Shown in pieces: positions 21,528-31,887 of a stretch of DNA of 64,000 bases. Position numbers and translations under genes: made by a program. The notes under the pieces are model-generated. The model ran no database searches. It had not been told where the DNA came from and worked only from the letters and a program-made list of their open reading frames with translations. The stretch spans positions 2,349,501 to 2,413,500 of the forward strand of contig JASISA010000042.1 in the NCBI GenBank assembly GCA_031771865.1, in the 5' to 3' direction. Every line of letters starts with the position of its first letter. Position 1 is the first letter of the stretch. This DNA comes from Nothophaeocryptopus gaeumannii (taxonomy: Eukaryota > Ascomycota > Dothideomycetes > Mycosphaerellales > Mycosphaerellaceae).

Positions 21528-23922
21528 ATGGCACCCGTGAGGTCTAAAGTCAAAGTCAAGGCGCCCCGACGACCCATCGACTATCAGAAAGAGTTTCCTA
21601 AGCACCAGTCGCAACCTCAGCTCCGATATGCCCGTACTACTAGGAAGTCTGTATTGGCAGTATGGAGGAAATGGGTTGAGTATGCCTTTCCGCCAAGTTA
21701 GTCCCCCTCAGTGGCATCTAATCTAGTAACATAGGTTCTGCAATGACCCGGACATCGATCTCGATCCCAGTCCTAAATGGCTACCTCAGATAACGCTCTG
21801 GGACCTTCAACGGTTCCTCCATTGGACGGTCAATCACTCTGCAATAACGAAGCTCCAGAGTCTTTACGTATTCGCACGGAAGTTCCGCATGGCGTACAAG
21901 ATCCAGACCGAAGGTCAAGTTATGGATGCCCGTCTGATCTCGGAGATGCGAAGGGTAATCACCTTACACCCGTATCCAATTGCCTACGCTGACTACTTAT
22001 CGACAGTACATTGAAGGGGTACTTGTTTTTGAGTTCGACCTGCAGGAAGAGCGCTCCGATAAGCCCGTGCTGAATGTGGATGATCTCCTGGCGCTACTAC
22101 ACTACCATTGGGTGCTGTGTCACAACTGGTTTTCCGCAGAACGACACAGAGTGCAGCTATCTCTTCTGCTACTCCTGATTGCTTATACAGCCGGGCGGCC
22201 CTCAGCTTTCATTGTCTGCGAGAGGGACCTACATGACGATGACCTCGGGGAAGACGAAAAGGTGTTTCCCGGGCAGTATACCTCTCATGAAGTCGCACAA
22301 GACTGTTTACGGTACAAGGACATCAAAGTCTGGAAGGTGAAGGGTGATGGTGCCGGTCATCACGTCTTCATGATGACTATTACTCTTCGTCTGCTCAAAG
22401 GACGGCGCAACAAGTCTCTTGCGTAAGGATACTCCTCTATACGCATACGCACCCGCTTCGACTGACCGCATACCACAGGCCCAAGTTCACATTCCACGAG
22501 CGCGACGACAACTTGACGTTCTGTCCGATCCTTCACGTACTTGCACTCGCGTTCGCCGACCAGGCTTTCGAGAGCGAATACCTTCAGCAGCCACAAGACC
22601 TGCACGCGTTCAAGGGTCGATGACGACCGCGGACTCTTGGGAATCCCTCTAGAGTGGAAGCCGTCAACGCGCGAGACGCCCGTTTTTCGAAAGGCCACTC
22701 ATGCTCCGGATGCATGGACCTATGCCGAAGCCCGAGCGCATGTCTCTAGGCTGGGCAGGGCGGCCGGCTTGAAAGATCCCCTTCAGTTCTACCAGGGTCG
22801 GCGAGGTGCTGGTGAGGCCATTGACGGTGATTACAGATGCACCAGTGACCTGCTATGCCCGCTAATCAGCCCTTAGCTGCGACCACGGAAGCCGTCAGGA
22901 ACCGAGCAATGGGCCACAGCCGATCTAGCATTTTTCACAAGTACTACACTAACCAAACCGTTGCAGCCGACACCCAATCTGCTTTTCTCGGCACGCCCTC
23001 GAAAGACTGGATGGTCAATCTTGCCTCGCATCTCTCCCTCACTCGAGACCCTAGCGCCCAACACCTAGTCGGCAAGCCAACGGCACGCGACATCGACGCC
23101 CACCCGGAGGTTTCTGAGCTGACCGCACGGGTTGAAAGCTTGCGCATCGAGATTGTTGGAACGTATGGCAACTTGAAGCGCGCCAAAGGCACCCCACAGC
23201 ATGACCAATTCACTGCAGTCCGAGCTCAGGAGCGCGCAGCGCGACAGCGTCTCCGGGCCCATTTCGAAAGTGTGGGCACTGTCGAGATCGCTCGACAGCG
23301 CAATGGTCGGCCTTTGCCAGCCCTTTTTCCCATGGAAGAAGAGTACGAGTTTGAAGAGCGCACAGTCTTATCCACGCTGCTGTGCAGGAACGACGACATA
23401 ACGAAATTCGAGGAAGCGGACGTCTCCCACCGCCGAGCTCAAGCTCTGCAAGCCATGACCCCCCTCTGCCATCGCCGTCAAGGGCCCCGGCAGCGGCGGC
23501 CGCCCAGCTCGGATCTTGAAGCAGTCGAAAGCAACACTACAGGTGACCTTGATTTTGGGGTTCCCACAGAGCTTCAGTGCGCCTGGTGTTTTCACGACGA
23601 CGCCCTGTCGCCCGAGCAAAGGCGTTTTGCTTACTCCCGTATAGACAAGCTTCGGAGTCACGTCCAGAAGTCGCATTTCGACCTGCATGCGGGACATTCT
23701 GCCCGCATAAACCCGTGGACATGTCCTATCCGCGGGTGCGGGCAATGCCACGACCACGAGGATCACCTGAAGGGCCACATGGCAAACAGGCACGATATCC
23801 ACCTGATGGCGAGAAGGCTTACCAGTGATGATGGAGTGGGCAACTCTGACGATTCTGCCCTGCTCGAGGAGTTCGTGGACTACTCGCTGTATCTGGGTGA
23901 TGTCGACATGATGTATCTCTGA
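21528..23922 (+). pseudogene. DUF3435 tyrosine-recombinase-type protein with C-terminal zinc-finger-like region, one frameshift
   Basis: Five exons can be traced: 21528-21679, 21735-21954, 22007-22422, 22479-22826 and 22877-23922, each with good splice signals. Their sum is one base over a multiple of three. The break is at the GGG of 22614-22616: the frame from LQQPQDLHAFK hits TGA at 22621, while the +1 frame continues as VDDDRGLLGIPLEWKP...TPVFRK. Without the extra base the product would be 726 residues. Family features: WRKWVEFCNDPD near the N-terminus; YTAGRPSA (first catalytic Arg region, about residue 186); YQGRRGAGEAID; RNRAMGHSRSSIFHKYY (Arg, His and candidate nucleophile Tyr near 388-400). 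These correspond to the R...R..GH...Y pattern of DUF3435 recombinases, which include Starship captains. The tail has CAWCFHDD and CPIRGCGQCHDHEDHLKGHMANRH, zinc-finger-like pairs common in FluG/DUF3435 proteins. The extra base is either a true mutation or a sequencing error. Confidence 0.8.
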
Positions 23923-24373
23923 ATCTAACCACTTCGACGCTGGCGTCGTGTGCTGCTTTGAGAACGTATCAGTGTATCTGGACGTTGTCGGAGGCTGGTC
24001 GACCCATTGAACGTTGTTTAACAAGTCTACCGGGCCATCAATTTCGCCCTCCGATTCGCACCTGTGTCCACCACATGTACACTCGACCTTCACATGTAAA
24101 CCCGGCTAGAAGCATGAAGCATTGCATAATGAGGGTTTTCCGTGGGTTCAAACTCGGTCACTTAAGCGACAGCGGCCAAAGTGCCATTGTGAGACCGAAG
24201 CTGACCACATCGTCAGTGCTGCCCTCCAACAGGTCAGCTCTTACCACGACCTAGACCTCCATCGATAGCCTCCGGACCTCTACCTTCTCGCCTAGACTCG
24301 CACATGGCGGGCGTACGCAGCATCGATCAGAACCTATCAATGGCACGTTGTATTCTTGATGATGCTCTATGCT
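23923..24373. other. Intergenic, convergent ends
   Basis: Between the DUF3435 gene (plus) and a hypothetical gene (minus). No supported gene or repeat. Confidence 0.4.
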
Positions 24374-25175
24374 TCAATCTTCCTCAAAGCATGACTTCCA
24401 CCATTCCGCTTCTCTGACCGGTGTTCTGCCTCCGTTGCCAGTGCTCATCGTGCCTATGCGCCACATATATGCTCCTGAATCGAGGTTGCCGGCAGGTAAC
24501 ATGGTCAAATTTCTGACTACCGTCAAGACCTCTTGCCCTGCGACTGGGATGGTGGTCGCTTGTCTATATACGTGGCTTCGATCCGACTGCCACTCAGCCT
24601 TCCAATGGAATGTATTTGCTCCCCTTAGCTTCGTACCCATAGATGATAGGCCGCATGTATCTGCGCATCTCATCGATTGAACGCCGAGGCGAATGACTGC
24701 CATAGTATCTCCAGAGTTGGCCTCGCGAGTAAAAACGCACACTCGACGGAGTTCCTATCACGAAAACTTGCGACTCGGTCGCTCTTTGGTCACAGAGTGC
24801 AACTAAAGCATCAAATGCCCAGCTGGGCATCTTGCCATTCTGGACTTTGTTCATTCCGCTATTCCTTATGTGGAAATTTTGGAGATGGTGGCCTCTGTTA
24901 ATTTCCGTGTTCCCTTGGCCTGGCAGTGACATTGGCGACAAAAATGCGTGCACGTTGTCCCAGTCTAGGAAGCAAAGGTGACAGGCGAAGAAGAAGTTCC
25001 TGACGATGAAGCTGCCGGGCTGGCCAATGGCGTAACACAAAGAATGCAACTCTGCCATCTCTCGAGTCGCGAGCGACGACGGCCTCTCGCATCGTGCCGG
25101 TGGAAACTTCAAGTATTCGGAGTGGTTGCTGTTGAGTCGCAGCATCTGGTTCGCATGTAAGCAGGCACCTCCCAC
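24374..25175 (-). CDS. Hypothetical protein, probably 5'-truncated copy related to the gene at 29279-29959
   Basis: Two exons, 25175-24637 and 24563-24374 (242 residues). The intron is well formed (GTACGA donor, GGCTGAG branch, TATATAG acceptor), and the junction gives PIIYG-QATTIPVAG in frame. No known domain is visible. The first residues, MLRLNSNHSEYLKF, correspond to LLRLNCSHSRYLRF of the gene 4 kb to the right. The DNA similarity runs a short way upstream (a TGCTTAC.TGCGAA stretch followed by CAG or AAG) and stops close to the stop codon of the adjacent kinase gene. The apparent start at 25175 may therefore sit inside what was once an internal exon. The rest (SWAFDALVALCDQRATESQ, RFYSRGQLWRYYG) is unrelated to anything I recognise. 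Possibly a decaying gene. Confidence 0.4.
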
Positions 25176-25188
25176 AAGCTACGTAGTC

Positions 25189-26887
25189 CTAGGTTGAAGA
25201 TCGCTCGGCAGTATTTCGAAGCTCTTTGAGAACTTCGACCGCCCGCGGGTAATCATCATTCGTAGTGTAGCCGTCCTCAGACAAAATACCACGGAGATTA
25301 TGCCAAAAACGTTGGCTATCGTTGAAGTTTTCTGCCTCGTCCTGGTGCTGTTGCATTTCGTTTGCGGAAAATTCGTAAGGACAATCTCCATCGAGGCCAA
25401 AATGTGACCATTCTCTGCCTGGGCTTAGCAAATGCAGCTGACAAGTTGTAGTAGATGTGACATACCGTTGAACACGTAACAAGGTCTCGTTGAAGGGTAA
25501 AAGATAGTTGTCCCAGGTTGCATTGGCGAATGCCTCTAACTGCTTCAGTGTCTGCCCATGCGCTGTTCGCATCATTTTTATCAAAGGTGGGTTGATGCTT
25601 GCTGTCTTGGCCTCATACGCAGTGATCAAGATCGACTGCGATACTTGGTATCGAAGTTTCTCTTTGTCGGCCTCGTCGAGGCTTTTGAAGTTTTGGGGCA
25701 GTTTCATCATTATGTCGACCCCGTAGTCCAGCATGGATGGTGGGTTGATTCCAATAAAGGGTGAAGTGATCCACGCTCCCTGCCAGTCAATGATGGCGGT
25801 GATATTGGCCTCTTCGTCGACATATATGTTGCCAGCATGAAAGTCAGGGTGCCAAAATCTCGGCCTCGTCAAGTCTTCGTCTCGAGGGATAATGTCTGGA
25901 ATGACGGCCTTGAACTTGTTGAGCGAAACGATATGAGCATACGCAGAATCCTGTAGAGGACCTGCGTGCTGCCATGGTTGACGCGACTGTGGATGACGGT
26001 GCGCAAACTTGCTCAGCCATTCTATTTCCCTATCAGCAATAGATTGGAGATAGTCCGTCGACGACGTCCCTGCCATGAATCAGCAACGTGTGAGTTTAAC
26101 GCAGTTGTTAAGCACCCACATGGCCCGTAGTAGCCCATTAACGCTCGTTCATCCTGCCAAAATTCCCTTCTCGTAATTGGTCCGATGCTAAAGCGATGGG
26201 CGCTATCGATGTTCCTGTCATTCATGATAGGTTTGCACCCAGGGATGCCAGCGTCGCCAAAGTACAGCGACCCAATCCTGCGTATCGTTAAAGAAGCCCA
26301 TTAGGAGGTGTTAAAGATGATGCTCACATATCGAAAGGCGTGCTCATCATCTGTGCTTCGACATCAACAATCCCCCGAATGACATGAACTTTTTGCTTGA
26401 GTGGGAGGCCATGCCAAATAGAGCTTAATTGTGAGCCCTTTGCCTCTTCCATGAGAATGTACTCGGATTCAACTGAATTGTCCTTTGTGTCGCTCCAGCC
26501 AAAGACTTTCGGGACCGGTAGTTTGAGAACAGATCTCGCATACTCCATGGTTGCTGCCTCTGATGATGTTGTTAATTTTGCCGGTCCGGCATTTGGATGC
26601 GGTAGTTTGGCGATGATAGTGCGGCCGTCATCCATTGTCAGTCGCAAAGCTTTGTTGAAACCACCTTCCCCAATTTTTTCCAGTAAGGTGCAGGATCGCG
26701 CATGCAGCGCGCGACACGCCGTCTGCTTCAACGCCTCGACATTGAATGATATCGAGCGGGCTGCTAATTGCGCCTCTTCGTTCCACAGCCATCTGCCACT
26801 TGTGTACTTGAACACAGAGTCCATCTCACTAGTACGCATCGTTTTCAGAGCTCGCGTAAGACAAGCGAGGAATGGTTTGCGGCGCAT
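25189..26887 (-). CDS. APH/choline-kinase-fold phosphotransferase (AIM9-like)
   Basis: Three exons: 26887-26328, 26277-26120 and 26069-25189 (532 residues); exon lengths sum to a multiple of three. Protein-kinase-like APH features are in order: a glycine-rich loop EKIGEGGFNKALRL, AKLPHP (nucleotide-binding Lys), EYILMEEAKGSQL (hinge), catalytic HPDFHAGNIYVDE near residue 315 (His-x-Asp....Asn), then IIDWQGA (metal-binding Asp). The N-terminus (FKYTSGRWLWNEEAQLAAR) and C-terminus match the fungal group related to yeast Aim9. These proteins are abundant in dothideomycetes, often in clusters, and have no known substrate. The start is uncertain: Met 26838 and Met 27028 are in frame, and the latter would extend into the neighbouring transposon's left inverted repeat. 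Confidence 0.85.
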
Positions 26888-27012
26888 AGTGTGGATGCTG
26901 AAATGAATTTTAAGACTTACAGTAAGTCGCAGAAATGGAGGTTTGAACTGCGACTTCTGATCACGTGACCTATGCTTCAGTGGAGCCAGGATCTCACCCG
27001 TCACAGCGAACG

Positions 27013-27024
27013 TTCTCAACACCA
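27013..27024 (+). repeat. Candidate left terminal inverted repeat of Tc1/mariner element
   Basis: TTCTCAACACCA, perfectly complementary to 28415-28426. The similarity extends imperfectly outward (ACG on both sides). Confidence 0.5.
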
Positions 27025-27253
27025 ACACAGGCGCCGGGTATCAAGACTTCACATCCTTCAAGCCAAGAATGGACATCATAGTCGCCGCGAATTAACGCGC
27101 CGCTCTCGCTGCCGTGCATGACCGATCCTGGCGCTTCTTGGAACATGATCGACGACGTCTTGAGGCAACGTACAGTACTAGGGCTTAAGTCTGCGTCCGT
27201 GCGCATCGCGAACTTCCAACGCGTTCAGACACACCAACTTCTCAATAGTCGCA

Positions 27254-28336
27254 ATGGCTCCACGTCGCATACTACTCGCTGAAATTGACACAAATCGTGC
27301 ATCGAATACTGAACTTTCATATGGGACGCGTGAGCGCATCTACGGGCGCGCGCTTGCAGGGGAAAGTAACAGTCAAATCTCAGCAAAGGAAAAGCTTCCA
27401 AAGTCGACAGTAAACACCTCAATCCGACGCACCTCTATACGAAAATCAGCTGAACGCCTACCTCGCAGCGGTCGCGCAAAGACGTATACGGTCTAGACGG
27501 CTCGCCAGATCGTTCGAGCGGCTCGAAAGAACCCTAAATGGACGTACCAACAGATCCGAGACGATACAGGTACCAACTACAGTAGCGACACCCTCCGAAC
27601 GATCCTACAGGAGAATGGGCTAGTAAACTAGCGCTGTAAGAAGCGTCCACACCTTACTGCTGAGCACGCTCGCCTCCGGCTTCGTTTTGCCAACCTCCAT
27701 CGCAACATAGACTGGTCAACGTACCTGTTTTTAGATGAGTGCTCAGTCGAGAAGGGCTCAGGCAAAAAGAGGCAGTAGGCCTTTGGATATCCGAGCCAGA
27801 AATGGCAGCACGATAAGATTGAGGAATACCCAAAAGGAAAGCAGGCCTCTATAATGATATGGGCTATAATAGGCCGCAGTGTAGCTAAGTCTGAGCTCAT
27901 AATAATAGATAGGGACGTAGGGGCACTAAGAGGAGGGTATACAGCAAGATCTTACACAGACACACTCGAAGCAGGCCTACTTCCTTACTACGACGGTTAG
28001 ACCTTTTAGCAGGACAACGCTTCTATCCATACAGCCTATTATACGAGGTACTGGTTCCAAGAATAGGGGATATATGTCCTTCTAAACTGGCCACCTTACA
28101 GCCCGGATCTTAACCCTACTGAGCATATCTGGTGGCACCTTAAACTAAAGGTATATAAGCTGAGGCCTGACTTGGACAGTATTACCAATAAAGATCGTCA
28201 AAAGGAGATTCTCATAGCAGTGTTACCGGAGGCCTGGCGTGCTATTCGGCGTTCAATAATTGAGAATGTGTTGGACTCTATGCCAAGAAGGATTCAGGCA
28301 GTTATCGATGCACGGGGATGGCAAACCAAATACTAA
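27254..28336 (+). pseudogene. Tc1/mariner transposase, multiple stops (RIP-type decay)
   Basis: Reads as one transposase in a single frame interrupted by several stop codons, the first at 27494. The N-terminal helix-turn-helix region includes YGTRERIYGRALAGES and QISAKEKLPKSTVN. A second HTH carries PKWTYQQIRDDTG. The catalytic core has DWSTYLFLDECSVEKG (first Asp), QDNASIHTA (second Asp) and the hallmark WPPYSPDLNPTEHIWWHLK (Glu), so the DDE residues survive. Stops fall where relatives have Trp or Gln (for example DG-stop-TF-stop-QDN and FQE-stop-GIYV), the outcome expected from C-to-T changes on either strand. It cannot encode an active enzyme. Confidence 0.88.
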
Positions 28337-28414
28337 ACATACAATATGTAGCTCGAATTGAAGCCTAAGATCTCAGCATTTATATGAATCGATCAGCTTG
28401 TTAATGCGATAACG

Positions 28415-28426
28415 TGGTGTTGAGAA
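28415..28426 (-). repeat. Candidate right terminal inverted repeat of Tc1/mariner element
   Basis: TGGTGTTGAGAA, exact reverse complement of 27013-27024. Confidence 0.5.
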
Positions 28427-29278
28427 ATCGTCACTTGAAGTTCAGCTATTATATTGAGGATGGTCGCCAAGCGCAGACTTTTCCGGCGTGACTGTAACGC
28501 TCCCTCTGCGCCAATGCCGACGCCTTCTCACAGACGGCCAAAGTCTATCTCGATGAAGCGCCTACTCTGGCGCCTACTGCTAGTACCAGCGCTACCATGG
28601 GCGCTTAAATTACTGCCTACAAGAGCTCTGTCCGTTTCTGTGACGATTGGTTGCCGTGAAATACCATTCCTACTACTATCAACACTCTGAATAAGATTCT
28701 CGCCGTGAGTGGGTACTCATAAGGGAGACAACAAAAGCTGACTTCGTTACAAGAACATGCCAAATATCTCCAAATCAATCTTCAAGAAGTTTCTTGAGAC
28801 GATGCCGTTCTCAAAAGTCATTCAGAAGACAACGGGCACTCCCTTGGGGCAGCGACTGTGGCCATCACAGACATCAAGAAATGACATGAAGAACAACTTT
28901 CGCGCGGACAAAGGGGCCACACTGCCTGATGGTCGACAGGAGATCATTATCCAGGCGAACAAAAATGCGGAAAATAAAGGGGTACGTGAAAGCGCCCAGA
29001 AAGACAGTCATCGTATCGTGGCCAAAGTGGTAGTCGACCCTGGGCAGGCCCCAGATAGCGACAAGTTGATTGACGATGCACTTCAATCATTCGACGAGAA
29101 CAATTAATGGAATATGACACTGCAATTGGCATGCTGTACTTAGCCTGAATTGCCCATGGGGTGATATGCATATCATTGCTCAAGACTCGTTCTGTTCCTA
29201 CCTATCAAAAGGTACTTACATATCAAGTTCGTGCAGCATCTAACGTTCTGCAGTACCTAGTTCGGGTCACGATCGGTG
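28427..29278. other. Possible decayed gene DNA
   Basis: The stretch between the transposon and the next gene has coding-like pieces in different frames (for example SLQEHAKYLQINLQEVS near 28745 and a 116-codon frame at 28757), separated by stops. I recognise no family. It may be the remnant of a gene disabled after the adjacent insertion. Confidence 0.25.
28757..29107 (+). CDS. Small hypothetical ORF (116 codons)
   Basis: Hydrophilic, Lys/Asn/Asp-rich product with no recognisable domain (MPNISKSIFKKFLETM to DDALQSFDENN). No supporting introns. An alternative frame over the same stretch also looks partly coding, so this may be chance or a relic. Reported with low confidence. Confidence 0.2.
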   Translation: MPNISKSIFKKFLETMPFSKVIQKTTGTPLGQRLWPSQTSRNDMKNNFRADKGATLPDGRQEIIIQANKNAENKGVRESAQKDSHRIVAKVVVDPGQAPDSDKLIDDALQSFDENN

Positions 29279-29959
29279 TCACGGTCTCGTGCCGTGCTGG
29301 TGGAGAAACCTCAGGTATCTTGAATGGCTGCAATTGAGCCGTAAGAGCTTTTCGCAAGGTAAGCACTGTCTCCTTTCCCATATCTGATCAAGGCAGCTTA
29401 CCCATGGAAATGATGGCTCATAGCATTTTGACAGAGAGCTTGTGAATAGACCACCCTCCCAGGATCGAAGTACCCAAGAGGCTATCTCGAGACGGATCTC
29501 CGGAAGGAGGTCTCTCAGTGGTAAGTGCTCGGCATCGGTACTGGTGCTGTGACGGGCTGAGGGCCCGGAATAACTAGGAGTCCTCGTTATCAGCGTTGTG
29601 GAAGCGCTTGCGTGCGCATAGACTTACAGCTCACGCGATGGAAGAGTCGATTTTGGTTCCCTAGACTTGCGTACCATCTCCACAATCTCCTGGCAGAACA
29701 CCTGACGACCTAATCGTTGCACCTCCTCCAGCAAATGCTGCTGAAAAGCTAGGTACTCGCAAGGCGTTCCCAAGAGAATGCTACACATCCTCTCCTTGTA
29801 AGTCGCCAATTCGAGAACAATGAAAGATTCCATTGTGAAGCTTGACGCCCGCTCATGAACGGGATGGCCTACCCAGATATGTTCTACAACAACGAAATTT
29901 GCGGATAAAGTTCGATAAGCGCCGGAGGATTGGCGCCAGGAAGTAGTCGGCCCCAACAT
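29279..29959 (-). CDS. Hypothetical protein with weak F-box-like segment
   Basis: Two exons, 29959-29628 and 29573-29279 (208 residues), joined across a good intron (GTAAGT donor, GCTGATAAC branch, CCTAG acceptor). The first exon gives an acidic/amphipathic region (FIVLELATYKERM, FQQHLLEEVQRLGRQVFCQEIVEM). The second includes LRDLLPEIRLEIASWVL, which resembles the start of fungal F-box domains (DLPxEIRxxIxxxLL), followed by CLPCEKLLRLNCSHSRYLRF. An alternative 63-base intron (29401-29339 region) is possible without changing the frame. A related sequence lies at about 25.13-25.19 kb. Function unknown. Confidence 0.5.
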
Positions 29960-30229
29960 CGAGGCTGCATTATGACAATGATGGCCGACGGCGATGAGTT
30001 GACGCCGGGCTGCTCAAGCGGCGCAGTTGCAGCACGGCTATTGAGGCCGGGCGGCTGTGTTAGGCTGGGCGGGAACGGTATCGTAGGCGCTCACCGACAC
30101 GATGCTTTTTATAGATCGCACACGGACACGGTCTCGTCCTCCTGTCGGGCAAGTATATAGTCGTGCCTGAGGGACCTTGTATTCAAGTCAACACTCCGAT
30201 AACTCAAACATCCAACCACTCAACGAACT

Positions 30230-30676
30230 ATGGGCTGTACCAACTCGAAGCAGTCTGAAGATGCGCCACATCATGTCGACAACGCCGCGCTGGAGCAACG
30301 CAAACCGCGCTCATTTGTCATCTCGTATGGCGGCGACACCATGGGCGAATACAGGGGCGCGTTGAAGCCACCAGATATAGTGGACAGGTGGTCCAGTTTC
30401 GTCCACGACGTTGTGATGCAGGATGCAGACTGGACCAAAGGACGATTTCGCACGCAATCTCCTCTACCGGGATCTTGTCAAGTCGTGTCGACAGACGCCG
30501 AGCCCACATGGGAGGCTCTTAACCAGGCACGCTCCTGCCTCGAGAAATATGGATACCGATGTCTGGATTACATCTCGTCGTATGAGTTCCGGAGGAACGA
30601 GGATTTGGACGATCCTCCGTCTTGGGAAGTCATTGGGAAGATGAAGGTCTGCTTACAGCAGTCTCAATGCAATTGA
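30230..30676 (+). CDS. Small hypothetical protein with N-myristoylation/palmitoylation start
   Basis: Single exon, 148 residues, beginning MGCTNSKQSED. MGxxxSK is the classic N-myristoyltransferase motif (Gly2, Ser6, Lys7), and Cys3 is placed for palmitoylation, as in Src-family kinases and G-alpha subunits. The product should therefore sit on the plasma membrane or endomembranes. The body is soluble (SFVISYGGDTMGEY, DRWSSFVHDVVMQDADWTKGRF, CLEKYGYRCLDYISSYEFRR) and matches no domain I know. The 5' leader has a TATA-like stretch (AGTATATAG) about 80 bases upstream. The coding potential is supported by the precise lipidation motif. Confidence 0.6.
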   Translation: MGCTNSKQSEDAPHHVDNAALEQRKPRSFVISYGGDTMGEYRGALKPPDIVDRWSSFVHDVVMQDADWTKGRFRTQSPLPGSCQVVSTDAEPTWEALNQARSCLEKYGYRCLDYISSYEFRRNEDLDDPPSWEVIGKMKVCLQQSQCN

Positions 30677-30856
30677 ATGCGGTCTGTCGGTCTCTGCGCG
30701 TCATACTCTTATCTGAAATAGCGAGCCCAATGTTCTCTTTCTGATAGCAGTGCCAACAACTGCAACTACTAATGAGTCAGTAAGTGTGCTCAGTACTCTC
30801 ATCACCTCGAAAGGATTCACTTACAGTGAAAGCCTCATACGTCGCTCTCGACGGCC

Positions 30857-31887
30857 TCAAACAGAGCAAGCGTAGCCTCGCGTCTGGCGTCGGAAGCTGG
30901 ACGCTGGTGATGGTAATGGGACGTTACACTTATGAGCCTTCAGTGAGCTCTTTGACTTGTATGCTCGATTGCACCTGTCGCAGCGATGCGCCTTGGTCTC
31001 CAAGTGAACTGTCTTGTGTTGGCCCAGGCCGCCTATGGTTTTGAAAGCTCGGCCGCATTTCAGGCATTTAAATGGCTTTTCGTCCGTATGGGCCGTAGCA
31101 AAATGCCTTCGAAGGTTGGTGGTGTTGCTAATGCTCTTGCCGCATACTTTGCACCGCACACGACTGCCAGGGAAGTGTGTTTTCTCGTGCTTGTTGAGAT
31201 TTGTCGCGGTTGTGAATGTCTTGTCGCAGAATTTGCACGAGCGTTGTTCCTGGTGCTCTTTGGCCCCATGAAACCACATTTTATCCGGGGTAGGAAAGTG
31301 TTCTCCGCAGACACTGCACGAATACTGCTTGGTGATTCCGAAGCACCGTTCTTGATGACTTTCCAGTTGGTACGGAGTCGGAAAAGAGGCAGTGCAGTTC
31401 AGGCACATATGTCGACGATTGAGCCCCGTCAAGATCTTGCACAGAGCGCCGTTCTGCGGAAAGAGTCTTAGCAGCGAAACTTTTCTCATCTAGCATCGTT
31501 CTGACTTACAATATCACTCTCAAAGAAACCAATATCGATGAGGTATTGACGGCGTAGTATCTCCACACCGTGCTCCCATGGTGAGTCGAGGGTTGCACCT
31601 TTGTTACCTCCTTGTCTGACAATTCGAAGGGCAACCAGATAGATATTACGGGGTTCTAGGTCGACTTCTTCCCACTCGCCATACAAGTTCGTCTCGATCT
31701 TGCGTAAATGGCCGGTGGCGAGCAGGGATTGATAGGCATGTCCTCGGCGCTTTTTGCTCTGGAAACCCTTCAAGACTTGCCTTAACAGGATCGCGGTCGC
31801 TCGCGCGGATAATGCTCGAAGTATGGCCTGATGAGTACCGAGATTATAATCAGTAGCAGTGCCGAGGATGGAATTCTTTACGGGCAT
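30857..31887 (-). CDS. C2H2 zinc-finger protein with unrecognised N-terminal domain
   Basis: Two exons, 31887-31510 and 31453-30857 (324 residues), with a GTAAGT donor, TGCTAAG branch site and CCGCAG acceptor, giving FFESDI-NGALCKIL. The N-terminal 125 residues (HQAILRALSARATAILLRQVLKGF, then NLYGEWEEVDLEPRNIYLVALRIVRQGG) form a helical unit with no obvious family. After it come about six Cys/His fingers: CLNCTASF...H..RC, CSVCGEHF, CKFCDKTFTTATNLNKHEKTH, CKVCGKSISNTTNLRRHFATAH, CLKCGRAFKTIGGLGQHKTVH and CDRCNRAYKSKSSLKAHKC, with TGEKP-like linkers (TDEKPFKC). It is likely nuclear and DNA-binding; the target is unknown. Confidence 0.82.

Larger units (their letters stand above)
27013..28426 (+). 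mobile_element. Tc1/mariner-type DNA transposon, inactivated
   Basis: A 1.4-kb block bounded by a perfect 12-base inverted repeat (27013-27024 and 28415-28426, TTCTCAACACCA and its complement) surrounds a broken DD34E-type transposase reading frame. The size suits Tc1/mariner elements of fungi. No clean TA target duplication could be recognised next to these repeats, so the true ends may lie a few bases further out. Stops replacing Trp/Gln codons (TAG/TAA) indicate RIP. Confidence 0.6.

Noticed and set aside
21528..23922. Calling the frameshift at 22614 an intron
   Set aside because: No GT...AG pair around it restores the frame while keeping the conserved LHAFK and DDDRGLL residues; removing one G does.
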